Shown: piece by piece, positions 1 to 8,604 of the stretch | How positions within the stretch are numbered: the first letter of the stretch is position 1 | How the letters are laid out: every line of letters starts with the position of its first letter | The notes under the pieces: model-generated | What the model was told of the DNA's origin: nothing | The model's database searches: none | The model's input: the letters and a program-made list of their open reading frames with translations, nothing else | Assembly: GCA_001421175.1 (NCBI GenBank) | Contig: LJKL01000005.1 | Coordinates: 1-64,000 of the forward strand | DNA: 64,000 nt | From: Methanomassiliicoccales archaeon RumEn M2 | GTDB taxonomy: Archaea > Thermoplasmatota > Thermoplasmata > Methanomassiliicoccales > Methanomethylophilaceae | Direction: 5' to 3' | Translations under genes and position numbers: made by a program

Positions 1-1514
1 CCTCGAAGGTCGGAGGCACGACACGGCGTTCCGGCGGAGGGTACTGGGTCCCCGGTAATCATATCCAGAAAACAGCCGGTTACAAGGACAGCAAGGATGA
101 CGCCCTGCGATATATGGCAAGATATTCTTACCCGAACAGTTACGATCCCAAGGACGACAGGTACGGCCTGACGGCGCATCAGTTCGATCTCTTGAACTCA
201 TTCTACGACAACGCCTCGGAGATGGTCGAGCATCTGGGGAGCATCGGTGCCGTGAATTCGGTATTGGGTGTCGGCTGGAACGGGAAGGCGTACTGCGACT
301 ATGCCGAGTTCCTTCCCGAGAACAAAGGCATACGCGGCCGTCTCCTTTTCTCTGAGAACGACAAGGGGAAGATGGGGTTCGGCCTTATCGCAGGCTTCAA
401 GGACTGGGCTGATGCGAACGGGATCACCATCGTCACCGACTGCCGCGCCACGGACCTCATCAAGAAGAACGGGGAAGTGGTGGGAGTGGAGGCGGTCGCG
501 GGGAAAGAGAGAACGAGATTCTATGCCCGCCAGGGAGTCATATTCGGTACCGGGGGATATTCGCACAACAGGGAGTTCATGCAGAATTTCCAGCCCGGCC
601 CCATATACGGGGGGTGCGCGGTACCCACCAATACGGGTGATTTCATATCCATCGCCGGAAGGGCGGGTGCCAAGATCGGGAATACCAGAGGCGCATTCAG
701 AGCAGACAGCCTGGCAGAGCTGTATCTGGAGGATCCCGATAACCTGACAACGGTCTTCTTCATCCCGGGGGACGGCTCGATCCTCGTGAATAAGTATGGG
801 AAAAGATACGTTAATGAGAAGAGGAACTATAACGACAGAGGAAAAAGGCATTTCGACTGGGACTCAGAGAAGGCAGAATACAGGAACATGCTCACATTCC
901 TGATAGCCGACGAGCGCACAGCCACCATGTGGCAGGGTCATCCGCCTTTCCCGGTCAAGGGGGATGCTACACCCGGATATCTGATCGCAGCGGACGATCT
1001 TGACGCTTTGGCAGACAGGATCGCTGAGCGCCTGAAGGGTATCGCTGAGCGCACAGGTAATTTCTCACTTGATCCCTCCTTCAGGAAGAATTTGAAGGAT
1101 ACTGTGAGAAGATTCAACAAGTACGCTGCGGAGGGAAAGGACCCGGAATTCGGACGCGGTGATTTCGACTACGACAAGGAATGGTCCATGATGCCTCCGG
1201 CCGGGACGGAATGGCCGGAGAAAGGCAGCAGGAACATCACGATGCACCCTATCGATAAGCCACCTTATTACGCAGCGATCATCGGATCTGGCACATTGGA
1301 TACTAACGGCGGTCCGGTGATAGACGGCAAAGCCCGGGTCCTTGATTGGACGGACAAGCCCATAAACGGTCTCTACGGGGCCGGGAACTGCATCGCCTCC
1401 CCTACCGCTGACACATACTGGGGCGGAGGCAGCACCATCGGCCCGGCCATGACGTTCGGATATGTGGCCGGGAAGCATGTATCTTCCAGGGAGAAGAAGG
1501 AACCGGGCGCATGA
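1..1514 (+). CDS. FAD-binding flavoprotein, fumarate reductase / ketosteroid dehydrogenase-like (5' end outside window)
   Basis: The reading frame is open from base 3, so the gene starts upstream of the window; 503 residues are visible. A glycine-rich stretch with SGGGYWVPGN near the visible start, and GLYGAGNCIASPT with a following GGGST near the C-terminus, are typical of the FAD_binding_2 family of flavin-dependent reductases and dehydrogenases. The N-terminal dinucleotide-binding motif lies outside the window. The substrate cannot be told from sequence; fumarate, ketosteroid-like and urocanate-like substrates are all known in the family. The stop overlaps the start of the CDGSH gene by four bases (ATGA), so the two are co-translated and the iron-sulfur protein may serve as electron partner (inference). 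Confidence 0.85.
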   Translation, partial: SKVGGTTRRSGGGYWVPGNHIQKTAGYKDSKDDALRYMARYSYPNSYDPKDDRYGLTAHQFDLLNSFYDNASEMVEHLGSIGAVNSVLGVGWNGKAYCDYAEFLPENKGIRGRLLFSENDKGKMGFGLIAGFKDWADANGITIVTDCRATDLIKKNGEVVGVEAVAGKERTRFYARQGVIFGTGGYSHNREFMQNFQPGPIYGGCAVPTNTGDFISIAGRAGAKIGNTRGAFRADSLAELYLEDPDNLTTVFFIPGDGSILVNKYGKRYVNEKRNYNDRGKRHFDWDSEKAEYRNMLTFLIADERTATMWQGHPPFPVKGDATPGYLIAADDLDALADRIAERLKGIAERTGNFSLDPSFRKNLKDTVRRFNKYAAEGKDPEFGRGDFDYDKEWSMMPPAGTEWPEKGSRNITMHPIDKPPYYAAIIGSGTLDTNGGPVIDGKARVLDWTDKPINGLYGAGNCIASPTADTYWGGGSTIGPAMTFGYVAGKHVSSREKKEPGA

Positions 1515-2194
1515 CGGATGAGGAGAGGACCATAAGGATAACAGACGGAGGGGCCTACATCGTCTCCGGTGCTGTGCCCATTTCAGAGAAGATCATAACC
1601 CCGAAGGAGGAGGGATACATCTGGGAGGAAGGTACCGAGATCGAGCAGAAGGGCAAGTATGCTCTGTGCAGATGCGGCCGGACCGAGAGAGCACCGTTCT
1701 GTGACGGCAACCACGCCAAAGGCGCCCCGTTCAGGGGAAGGGAGACTGCCGGCAGAAAGCCCTATGACAAAAGGGCCAAGACCCTAAAGGGCAGGGGAAT
1801 GGACCTGAAGGACGACGGTCGCTGTGCCTTCGCCCGCTTCTGCCATACCGACAGAGGAGACGTTTGGAAGCTCACCAAGAAATCCGATGATCCGAAGAAC
1901 TATGAAGCTGCTCTGAAGGCCGCGAATGAATGCCCCGCCGGAAGACTTGTCGCATATGATAAGGACGGGACCCTTCGAGAGGCGGAATTGGAGCAGGAGA
2001 TAATCGTTGTTCAGGACCCGGAGAAATCATGCAGCGGAGGATATTACGTAAAGGGCGGTATCAGGCTCATATCCTCTGACGGAGAGGAGTACGAGACCCG
2101 CAATCGTTACATGCTCTGCAGATGCGGTGCCTCAAAGGATGCGCCCTTCTGCGACGCCAGCCACGTGAGCCGTCACTTCAGCGATAGAAAGTAA
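1511..2194 (+). CDS. CDGSH-type iron-sulfur protein with two CDGSH motifs and a central Fer4_19-like domain
   Basis: The 227-residue protein has two copies of the C-x-C-x8-C-D-x3-H pattern: CRCGRTERAPFCDGNH near residue 55 and CRCGASKDAPFCDASH near residue 205. Each would bind a [2Fe-2S] cluster through three Cys and one His. The segment between them has spaced Cys residues (near CAFARFC and NECPAG) resembling the divergent mono-cluster ferredoxin domain often found with CDGSH domains. It overlaps the preceding flavoprotein gene by four bases, which points to a redox partnership. There is no signal peptide or membrane segment, so it should be cytosolic. Confidence 0.85.
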   Translation: MTDEERTIRITDGGAYIVSGAVPISEKIITPKEEGYIWEEGTEIEQKGKYALCRCGRTERAPFCDGNHAKGAPFRGRETAGRKPYDKRAKTLKGRGMDLKDDGRCAFARFCHTDRGDVWKLTKKSDDPKNYEAALKAANECPAGRLVAYDKDGTLREAELEQEIIVVQDPEKSCSGGYYVKGGIRLISSDGEEYETRNRYMLCRCGASKDAPFCDASHVSRHFSDRK

Positions 2195-2215
2195 GATGCC
2201 GGCAGGGAAACGATC

Positions 2216-2854
2216 TCACACCTCTATCCTGCTGACCCTCAGAGCGAAGAACACAGCTATGGCCATGAATGCGAACATGCCCGCCATTATCCCGACAACG
2301 AAAAGAGGCATTATTCCGGCCAGATAGAGGATCGCCGGTATCCCCAGGAAGAAAAGACCGAAGAACACCGTTACAAGGGCAAAGACACCACTCATGCCCC
2401 TGCCTATCCTATTGGTCACCTGCTCCGCTTCCTTCCTCACATTCATACAGTCCTCGTAGGTGAAGTACTTGGCCTTTCTGTTCTTCTCGAGCTCTCTGGC
2501 TCTGGAGACCATGTTATCGGATGTGCCGTCCCATCTGCCGGACTCGCACATGGTGAAGGCGGCATTGAGATACCATCCGTCGGGACTCCCGGAATCGAGG
2601 GCCATGGCGGAGTCGATCAGCTCCCTTATCCTCCCGTCCCTGCCGAGAGGATTCCTCTTTGCTTCCAGCAGGTTTTTGGCCTGAACAACCTTCTCATAGG
2701 AGGACCTGCGATCCTCCAGGATCCGGCTCTGCATCTCCCCGTATTCCTTTACTATTATGCTCTTGCCGCAATTGGCGCAGACCTCGGAACCGTGATCGGG
2801 ATCCATCCTTACGTTGCCACGACAATAGGGGCACTCGAGTACCTGAAGCTCCAT
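2216..2854 (-). CDS. Zinc-ribbon membrane protein of unknown function
   Basis: This 212-residue protein starts with a zinc ribbon (CPYC near residue 8, CANC near residue 27), followed by a charged helical region and two hydrophobic segments at about residues 155-205, which should be membrane helices. The ATG at 2854 places the zinc ribbon directly at the N-terminus, as expected. I do not recognise a named family. It lies just downstream of the Sel1-repeat gene on the same strand, about 155 bases apart, and may share its transcript. Other zinc-ribbon/membrane proteins occur at 6900 and 7583, so this architecture is repeated locally. Confidence 0.7.
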   Translation of the reverse strand: MELQVLECPYCRGNVRMDPDHGSEVCANCGKSIIVKEYGEMQSRILEDRRSSYEKVVQAKNLLEAKRNPLGRDGRIRELIDSAMALDSGSPDGWYLNAAFTMCESGRWDGTSDNMVSRARELEKNRKAKYFTYEDCMNVRKEAEQVTNRIGRGMSGVFALVTVFFGLFFLGIPAILYLAGIMPLFVVGIMAGMFAFMAIAVFFALRVSRIEV

Positions 2855-3010
2855 GACCGATGTAGAATCCGTTTTCAGGATAAATCTGTGCGCATAGAGG
2901 AACGTCCGTCTGTTCCTGTGACCGCTTACTGCCTTCAGCCGGAGCGGAAAAGAACCTCATGTCTTCGGTTCTGAGACCTGGAACATGCATCCGTCTTTCG
3001 AACGGACTCG

Positions 3011-4084
3011 CTAGCACATCTGTTGGTGCTTCTCGGATTCCTTATCGGTGAGCTTCTTGAGTTGCTCCTTCGCCTCATCGCAACCCATACGCACTGCCTC
3101 CTTCAAATGGCGCAGCGCCATGGACCTGTCGGCTCTCACCCCTATTCCGAAGGAGTACATGAGACCCAGGCGCAGATGCCCTTCGGGCAATCCTCTGTCC
3201 GCGACCATACGATAGAGCCTGAACGCGCGTCTCGGATTCCGGCGGACTCCCTCTCCCGAGGAGTACAGATCGGCCAGATTGTAAATGGCATTCAGATTCC
3301 CTCTTTTCGCGGAGATCCTGAACCACTTGGCGGCTTCTATAGAATCCTTCTCTATCCCCATGCCCTCGCGGTACATCCGGCCTATGCTGTTCTGAGCATT
3401 CGTATCGCCAAGCAGGGCCGCCTCGCTGTATATCATAAGTGCTTTCTCGAAGTCCTGCTCCAAGCCCATGCCTGACTCATAGTATGTGCCCAGCTTGTAC
3501 ATGGCCTCGACCCTGCCCCTGTAGGCAGAGTTCCTGAAATATCTCACGGCGCCCTCGGGATCACCTTCCTCTTCCAGTATGGAAGCCAGATTGAACGATC
3601 CGTCCGCACTGCCCCTGTTGGCGGCCTTGGAGAAGTACATCTTGGCTTTGTCGTTGTCCTTGGGTACCTGCTCCCCGAGCTTGTATATGACGCCGAGGCT
3701 GATAAGTGCCAGCTCATCGCCTCTTTCGGCTGCGGTGCTGTACCATCTCAAAGCCTCTGCTACATTCTTCTCTGTGTTGTATCCCGTTATGTATCTCCAA
3801 CCGAGATGGGACTGGGCGTCGGAGAGGCCAGCCTCAGCCGCGCTCACCACCAGCCGCATCGCTTTATCGGAATCCCGGGGAACCCCCTTTCCTTCCTCGC
3901 AGAGGCGGGCGAGATTGTACATTCCGATGGCACTTCCGCCGGATGCGGCTTTCTCGTACCACTTGGCCGCTTTCCGGTAGCTTTTCCTGAAAATGCGCCC
4001 TTCCTCGTATATCTCTCCCATGTTGTTATGGGAAACGGGGCTGCCTTCATTTTCCAATGTCTTAAGAAGAGAGGACAGAACCAT
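3011..4084 (-). CDS. Sel1-repeat (TPR-like) protein
   Basis: The protein has 357 residues and is built almost entirely of about 36-residue alpha-helical repeats of the Sel1 type, with recurring A-x2-W/Y-x4-A-x-G and LG-x-Y/M-Y-x-G-x-G-V signatures (for example EAAKWFRISAKRGN and LADLYSSGEGV). Such repeats form a protein-binding superhelix. There is no catalytic domain or signal peptide. The stop codon is TAG. Partners are unknown; in archaea such proteins are often lineage-specific scaffolds. Confidence 0.85.
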   Translation of the reverse strand: MVLSSLLKTLENEGSPVSHNNMGEIYEEGRIFRKSYRKAAKWYEKAASGGSAIGMYNLARLCEEGKGVPRDSDKAMRLVVSAAEAGLSDAQSHLGWRYITGYNTEKNVAEALRWYSTAAERGDELALISLGVIYKLGEQVPKDNDKAKMYFSKAANRGSADGSFNLASILEEEGDPEGAVRYFRNSAYRGRVEAMYKLGTYYESGMGLEQDFEKALMIYSEAALLGDTNAQNSIGRMYREGMGIEKDSIEAAKWFRISAKRGNLNAIYNLADLYSSGEGVRRNPRRAFRLYRMVADRGLPEGHLRLGLMYSFGIGVRADRSMALRHLKEAVRMGCDEAKEQLKKLTDKESEKHQQMC

Positions 4085-4141
4085 GTTGACTAGGTATCTG
4101 CTGATGTACGTATAAGCGTGTTGAGGTTACAACTATACAGA

Positions 4142-4657
4142 TTATAAGCGCTGGCTATCCGTACAGTCCAGACAGAGACGTCTTCCCTTCCTGATGCGAA
4201 CCATGTCCTCGGATGCGGACTCGCCACAGCTCTCACACACTATGCTCTCGAGTATCTCCGCCTCTTCCGGCATGCCGTATGAGGGCGATTTCACGATGAG
4301 GATCTCCCGGTCGGAAGCAGAGAGTATCCAGTCCATTATCTCGTCCCGGGTCCTGCCCGACCTGTCAAAGGGTTTTGCCACTATGCGGACGGACCTGCCG
4401 GTTCTTCTGTCGAAGAAGGAATAGGCATGCTTCCCGACCTTGCGGAAGATCAGATTTCCCTTTCCGGCAGTACAGGCCAGTATGACCTGGATAGAATCCA
4501 CTCCGCAGGCCGTGTTCTCTGATACGCAGACTATCTCCTCATCCTCCGACCTGCCTATCCCCAGCTCCTTCGCTGCCAACAGGGCGGCGCGATACCCTAT
4601 GGCGAGCCCGGGGCAACCGTGACCGTGGAATTCCATGCATCTCTTCCAGTCGTCCAT
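4142..4657 (-). CDS. FmdE-family protein with C-terminal zinc-finger
   Basis: The N-terminal 130 residues carry FmdE-family marks: FHGHGCPGLAIGYRAA at the start, then ENTACGVDSIQ and TAGKGNLIF. The C-terminus adds a short zinc finger (CESCG and a CLDC pair), the usual FmdE plus DksA/TraR-type zinc-binding layout. FmdE was named from co-purification with formylmethanofuran dehydrogenase, but stand-alone members are thought to handle molybdopterin or metal cofactors. No formylmethanofuran dehydrogenase gene is in the window. The gene lies four bases downstream of the deaminase gene on the same strand, so the two probably form one transcript. Confidence 0.8.
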   Translation of the reverse strand: MDDWKRCMEFHGHGCPGLAIGYRAALLAAKELGIGRSEDEEIVCVSENTACGVDSIQVILACTAGKGNLIFRKVGKHAYSFFDRRTGRSVRIVAKPFDRSGRTRDEIMDWILSASDREILIVKSPSYGMPEEAEILESIVCESCGESASEDMVRIRKGRRLCLDCTDSQRL

Positions 4658-4661
4658 CCCA

Positions 4662-5951
4662 TCACCTTCTGCAAAGGCGGCCCCAGGCCCACTCGGATTC
4701 GGACAGCACCTTCTCCGTATCCATGGATGTTATCCTTCCGTCTTCCAATACGGTGTCTCCCTGGCACATCACTGTTTTAACATTAAGGCTTGATGCCGAG
4801 TATGCGATGTTCGATATGATATTCTCCGGTACGAGGGGCCTCAGGCTGGGTGCCTTCCCGTCGAGTATCACGATGTCCGCATACTTGCCTGCCTCTATGG
4901 AACCGAGGTCCTTCTCCATGCCGATGGCCTTGGCACCTCCCCGGGTAGCGAAATCCAGAAGCTGCTGAGCGGAGCATACCCTGGCATCCCATCTGCTGGA
5001 TTTCTGCAACAGACCCAGCGTCTTCATCTCCGCGAACATGTCAAGTGAGTTGTTGGTGGTGCTGCCGTCGGTGCCTATGCTTACGTTCACACCGTTCTCC
5101 ATCATCTCCGGTATGGGGGCCACACCGCCTGTGGCCAGCTTCATATTCGACACGGGGCACGTGGATATGGAGGAACCTGCCTTCGCCAGCAGCCTGACCT
5201 CGTTCAGGGTGAGCCACGCCGAATGAGCGCCTATTCCGTTCTTGGACAGGGCACCTATATGTGCCAGCCATTCCGCCGGCCTCATCCCCGTGCTCTTCCT
5301 GTGCTGATTGACCTCCCCTCTGGTCTCTGAGAGATGGAAATTCAGAGGTAGGTCCTTGCTCTCTGCGAATTCCTTAGCGCCCAGGCATGTCTCCTCATTG
5401 CATACGTAAACGCCCTGGAGCCCTACCGCCGGGATCACCTTCCTCATGTCCTTATGGGTCTCATAGAAATGCTTGCAGTTGCTGAGAGGATTGCCTTTCT
5501 GGGTCGTGAACTCCTCATCCAAACAGCACCAGCAAAGCACCCCCCTTATGCCTGATTCTCTGACTGCCTCGGCGATGACCTCCTGCGAATAATAAAGATC
5601 CACGAAGGTTGTCGTTCCTCCGCGGATCATCTCCATGCATCCCAGCCTGGCACCTATCCCTATGTCCTTGTCGGACCTCTCCGAATCCACTTTGAAAGCC
5701 CTGTCCAGGAAGTCCTGGAAGGTCATATCATCCAAGGACCCCTTCATAACGGACATGGCCACGTGGGTGTGGGTGTTTATCATCCCCGGCATGACTATGT
5801 CGCCGGAGGCGTCTATCTCCCTGTCGGCAGAACCCTCGTACCTGGGCCCCACAGATGATATCCTGTCGCCTTTTACGACGACATCTCCGCGAACGACTTT
5901 CCTGGAATCGTCCTGGGTAACGATCCAGGCATCCCTTATAACAGTCAGCAT
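4662..5951 (-). CDS. dadD: 5'-deoxyadenosine / 5-methylthioadenosine / S-adenosylhomocysteine deaminase (amidohydrolase)
   Basis: A 429-residue amidohydrolase of the ATZ/TRZ-like class. The metal site is visible as NTHTHVAMSVMKG near residue 60, NFHLSE near 205, GAHSAWL near 240 and SIGTDGSTTNN near 290; a C-terminal GKYADIVILDG is typical of the composite domain. In methanogens this family deaminates 5'-deoxyadenosine, methylthioadenosine and S-adenosylhomocysteine, recycling products of radical SAM enzymes and methyltransferases, of which several are encoded here. The symbol follows the methanogen enzyme; mtaD is the older annotation and the substrate preference is not decidable from sequence. 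Confidence 0.85.
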   Translation of the reverse strand: MLTVIRDAWIVTQDDSRKVVRGDVVVKGDRISSVGPRYEGSADREIDASGDIVMPGMINTHTHVAMSVMKGSLDDMTFQDFLDRAFKVDSERSDKDIGIGARLGCMEMIRGGTTTFVDLYYSQEVIAEAVRESGIRGVLCWCCLDEEFTTQKGNPLSNCKHFYETHKDMRKVIPAVGLQGVYVCNEETCLGAKEFAESKDLPLNFHLSETRGEVNQHRKSTGMRPAEWLAHIGALSKNGIGAHSAWLTLNEVRLLAKAGSSISTCPVSNMKLATGGVAPIPEMMENGVNVSIGTDGSTTNNSLDMFAEMKTLGLLQKSSRWDARVCSAQQLLDFATRGGAKAIGMEKDLGSIEAGKYADIVILDGKAPSLRPLVPENIISNIAYSASSLNVKTVMCQGDTVLEDGRITSMDTEKVLSESEWAWGRLCRR

Positions 5952-6025
5952 GACGTCTAATCCTGTTGATTGGTATTAACGGTTTCCGCCTTAAGGCTGA
6001 AATATCCTTTAGGCGATTGGCCCCT

Positions 6026-6859
6026 ATGCCCTCTAAGCTCATCCTCCTAGGCACAGGCGGGGGACGGCACACCACGATGTTCCAGGCACGCAGCACCGGA
6101 GGTTTCCTGCTGAATGCCCGCGATTCGTGGGTGCATGTCGACCCGGGACCGGGCGCCCTTGTGAACATGATGAGGATCGGATACAACCTGGAAGGGACCA
6201 ACGGAATAGTGATCTCCCATTGCCATCCAGACCACTATTCGGATGCGGAAGTGGCGATAGAGGGCATGAGCCGCGGGGGCTGGGTCAGGAACGGGGAGCT
6301 GTACGGGACCAAGAGCGTCCTCGAAGGGTCCGGCGGTCTCGGACCGTGCATATCGAAGTATCACCAGGGACTTGCCTCCGGAAGGCACCTGGTTAAGGCA
6401 GGGGACCGGAGGATGATATGCGGCATACCCGCGGAGATCACGAAGACCGACCACAGCGACCCCTGCAACGTGGGCTTCAGATTCGACACCGGGGACGGAA
6501 TAGTCTCGTATGTCAGCGACACGTCATATTCGGAAGAGATAGCAGCTCAGCACAAAGGTGCGCGTGTGCTCCTTCTGCCCGTTACAACCCCTTCCGGAAA
6601 CCGCATAAAATACCATCTGTGCACAGACGATGCCTACGAATTCATCGATATCGTAAAACCGGAGCTTGCCGTGTTCGTGCACATGGGCATCGTTATGCTC
6701 AGACGCGATGCGGACGCGCAGGCACGGGAGGTGGAGGAGGCGACAGGCATACGTACGATAGCAGGAAGGGACCTCATGACCCTTGATCTGGAAGAGAAAG
6801 TGAGAATGGACAGCGCGCCCCTCCGCGACGGATCCTGGAATCCCGTTTGGAATATCTGA
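6026..6859 (+). CDS. Metallo-beta-lactamase-fold hydrolase
   Basis: The motif SHCHPDHYSD (H-x-H-x-D-H) near residue 70 and later His residues (TDHSDP, VFVHMG) identify a metallo-beta-lactamase fold with a dinuclear metal site. It resembles the beta-CASP-less, RNase Z-like or general hydrolase branch; the substrate is not known. I chose the ATG at 6026 (277 residues) because the protein then begins with the usual SKLILLGTGGG strand. An AT-rich element around 5999 sits about 25 bases upstream, which suits a leaderless transcript. The gene is divergent from the deaminase gene. Confidence 0.8.
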   Translation: MPSKLILLGTGGGRHTTMFQARSTGGFLLNARDSWVHVDPGPGALVNMMRIGYNLEGTNGIVISHCHPDHYSDAEVAIEGMSRGGWVRNGELYGTKSVLEGSGGLGPCISKYHQGLASGRHLVKAGDRRMICGIPAEITKTDHSDPCNVGFRFDTGDGIVSYVSDTSYSEEIAAQHKGARVLLLPVTTPSGNRIKYHLCTDDAYEFIDIVKPELAVFVHMGIVMLRRDADAQAREVEEATGIRTIAGRDLMTLDLEEKVRMDSAPLRDGSWNPVWNI

Positions 6860-6899
6860 TCCGACACATGTTGATATATCGTGATTATAATCCTCAGAC

Positions 6900-7586
6900 A
6901 TGAGGTTCTGCCGAAACTGCGGCAAGGAGTTGGGGGAAGGGGACGTGTTCTGCCCCCAATGCGGCTCCAATACGGATGCGGTGCCCAAGAGGCCCCGGCC
7001 TGTCAGGTGGATAGCCGTATTCGTGGTTGTTGCGATCCTCATCCTCGCTGTTGCGGCGGCGCCCCTTCTCTTCCGGGAGCAGAACGCTTACAGGATGACG
7101 TTCACGGTGAACTGGTACACTGTGACGGATGCCGACGGGACGGTCGACAACGACTATGACGATGACGCAGAAGTATATTTCCAGGTAAGTTACGGCGGAG
7201 ATATGCGATTCCTCCTGATCGACACGGAAGACCCCCTGGGCTACTATTCGACGCGCTCTGCCCCCGTACATACAGACGTTCTGACGGCGAAACTGAACAA
7301 GATATTCCCGACTGAATACACAACAGCCGTTTTCTACGTGCCGGTGGGGGAGACGACGGTATCGATAACAATATTCATGTGCGACTATGATGGCCCTGCA
7401 ATATTCTCTAACGGCTCGGGCGACGATATCCTGGATCTGTATGACGACGGCTCCCCCTCCGGAGGTTCCAGCAGCCAGGGGATAAAGATCAATATCCCTG
7501 TCGGAGAAGATCACACTGATGATTCCGGCGGAGATGCTGACCCGCGGGGATTCTTCGGTTACTCAGTCTCATTCGAAGCTATCTAA
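6900..7586 (+). CDS. Zinc-ribbon, single-pass membrane protein of unknown function
   Basis: The 228-residue product begins with a zinc ribbon (CRNC at residue 3, CPQC near residue 18), followed by one strongly hydrophobic segment at about residues 38-58 and an Asp-rich extracytoplasmic domain with no recognised family. The sequence before it (6868-6895) is AT-rich with TATA-like elements. The stop codon overlaps the stop of the convergent transglutaminase-like gene. That gene has the same zinc-ribbon, membrane-helix, extracytoplasmic-domain plan, which suggests related surface roles. Confidence 0.7.
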   Translation: MRFCRNCGKELGEGDVFCPQCGSNTDAVPKRPRPVRWIAVFVVVAILILAVAAAPLLFREQNAYRMTFTVNWYTVTDADGTVDNDYDDDAEVYFQVSYGGDMRFLLIDTEDPLGYYSTRSAPVHTDVLTAKLNKIFPTEYTTAVFYVPVGETTVSITIFMCDYDGPAIFSNGSGDDILDLYDDGSPSGGSSSQGIKINIPVGEDHTDDSGGDADPRGFFGYSVSFEAI

Positions 7587-8542
7587 GTCAAATAGACAGC
7601 ATCGGACTCGGAAGGGAACAGAAGGAACGTCGAGAATGCATAGACACCGGATATCTCACCGGGAAGGAAACGGGAGTTCGTTGTCTCCAGCATCCAATAT
7701 TCCTTTGAATTGAAGACCATCTTCTTGACGTAATCCACGCCGTAAACCAGAAGATCGTCGCCGGCCAAAGGATCCGGGGCCTCCGCAGGCTCCATCCCGA
7801 TTATCGCCATGGCATGCCCGGGCAGAAGAGCTATGCCTGAATCGAATCCTGCAGCACGAAGGAGCGCGGCCATCAGGATGGATGTGTCCTCGCAGTCGCC
7901 GCCCATGAGGTCCAGGGTCTCCACGGGATAGTTCCAATACTCATCAGTGCCGTGGGTGCTCCGGTCGGAAAGGTACTTCATATTCCCGTCGCCCGTGGTT
8001 CCCCGGCTCTGACAGAAATTTATGAGGAATGTTGCGTACTCCGGATTCGCGGAGCCGGCGATGCCGTTACTGGAGGGGAATACGTCCCTCAGGAGGATCT
8101 CCAAATTCGTGACTGTGTCCCCGACCACTATGTACTCCTCCACCGCCAAGACCTCCCTGGCATCGCTTCCCGAGCCGACCATATAGGTGGTGGGGGATGA
8201 GGAACCGGAGCGATCTATGGTGCTGCTCCTGGCCGCATTGAGGTCATCGGCATCTATCTCGAATTCCAGACTGTACATGGCCCTGTCAACATCGAACACC
8301 CAGGTGTTGGTGCGCACCATACTCCCGGACTCCTCTTCCTCACGAAGGAAGTACTGGCCGGCAGCCAGGATCAGCACCGCGGCTACGGCGAATGTCGCAA
8401 CGAGGATCATCATCCTCTTTTTACGGGCCCTCCCCGAAACAGGATGGATGCTCTCCGGGCCCTGAAGAGGGGCACCGCAGTTCATGCAGTATCTCAGGGA
8501 CTCGTCTTCGTATGTTCTCCCGCAGTCCTTGCAACGAAGCAT
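7583..8542 (-). CDS. Zinc-ribbon, membrane-anchored transglutaminase-like protein
   Basis: The 319-residue protein has an N-terminal zinc ribbon (CKDC and CMNC within the first 25 residues), one membrane helix at about residues 43-63 and an external domain. In that domain, YPVETLDLMGGDCEDTSILMAALLRAAG carries the Cys of the transglutaminase-like fold (GGDCED), and GHAMAIIG provides a His. Such domains act as Cys proteases or peptide cross-linkers, and many archaeal members are uncharacterised. The stop is TAG, and the gene is convergent with its neighbour at 6900. Confidence 0.75.
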   Translation of the reverse strand: MLRCKDCGRTYEDESLRYCMNCGAPLQGPESIHPVSGRARKKRMMILVATFAVAAVLILAAGQYFLREEEESGSMVRTNTWVFDVDRAMYSLEFEIDADDLNAARSSTIDRSGSSSPTTYMVGSGSDAREVLAVEEYIVVGDTVTNLEILLRDVFPSSNGIAGSANPEYATFLINFCQSRGTTGDGNMKYLSDRSTHGTDEYWNYPVETLDLMGGDCEDTSILMAALLRAAGFDSGIALLPGHAMAIIGMEPAEAPDPLAGDDLLVYGVDYVKKMVFNSKEYWMLETTNSRFLPGEISGVYAFSTFLLFPSESDAVYLT

Positions 8543-8604
8543 ATACCTGCGTTAACACGTTGCACAGATAAATAGCAAAGGATTAATCAGCAGAACCCTT
8601 GAGC

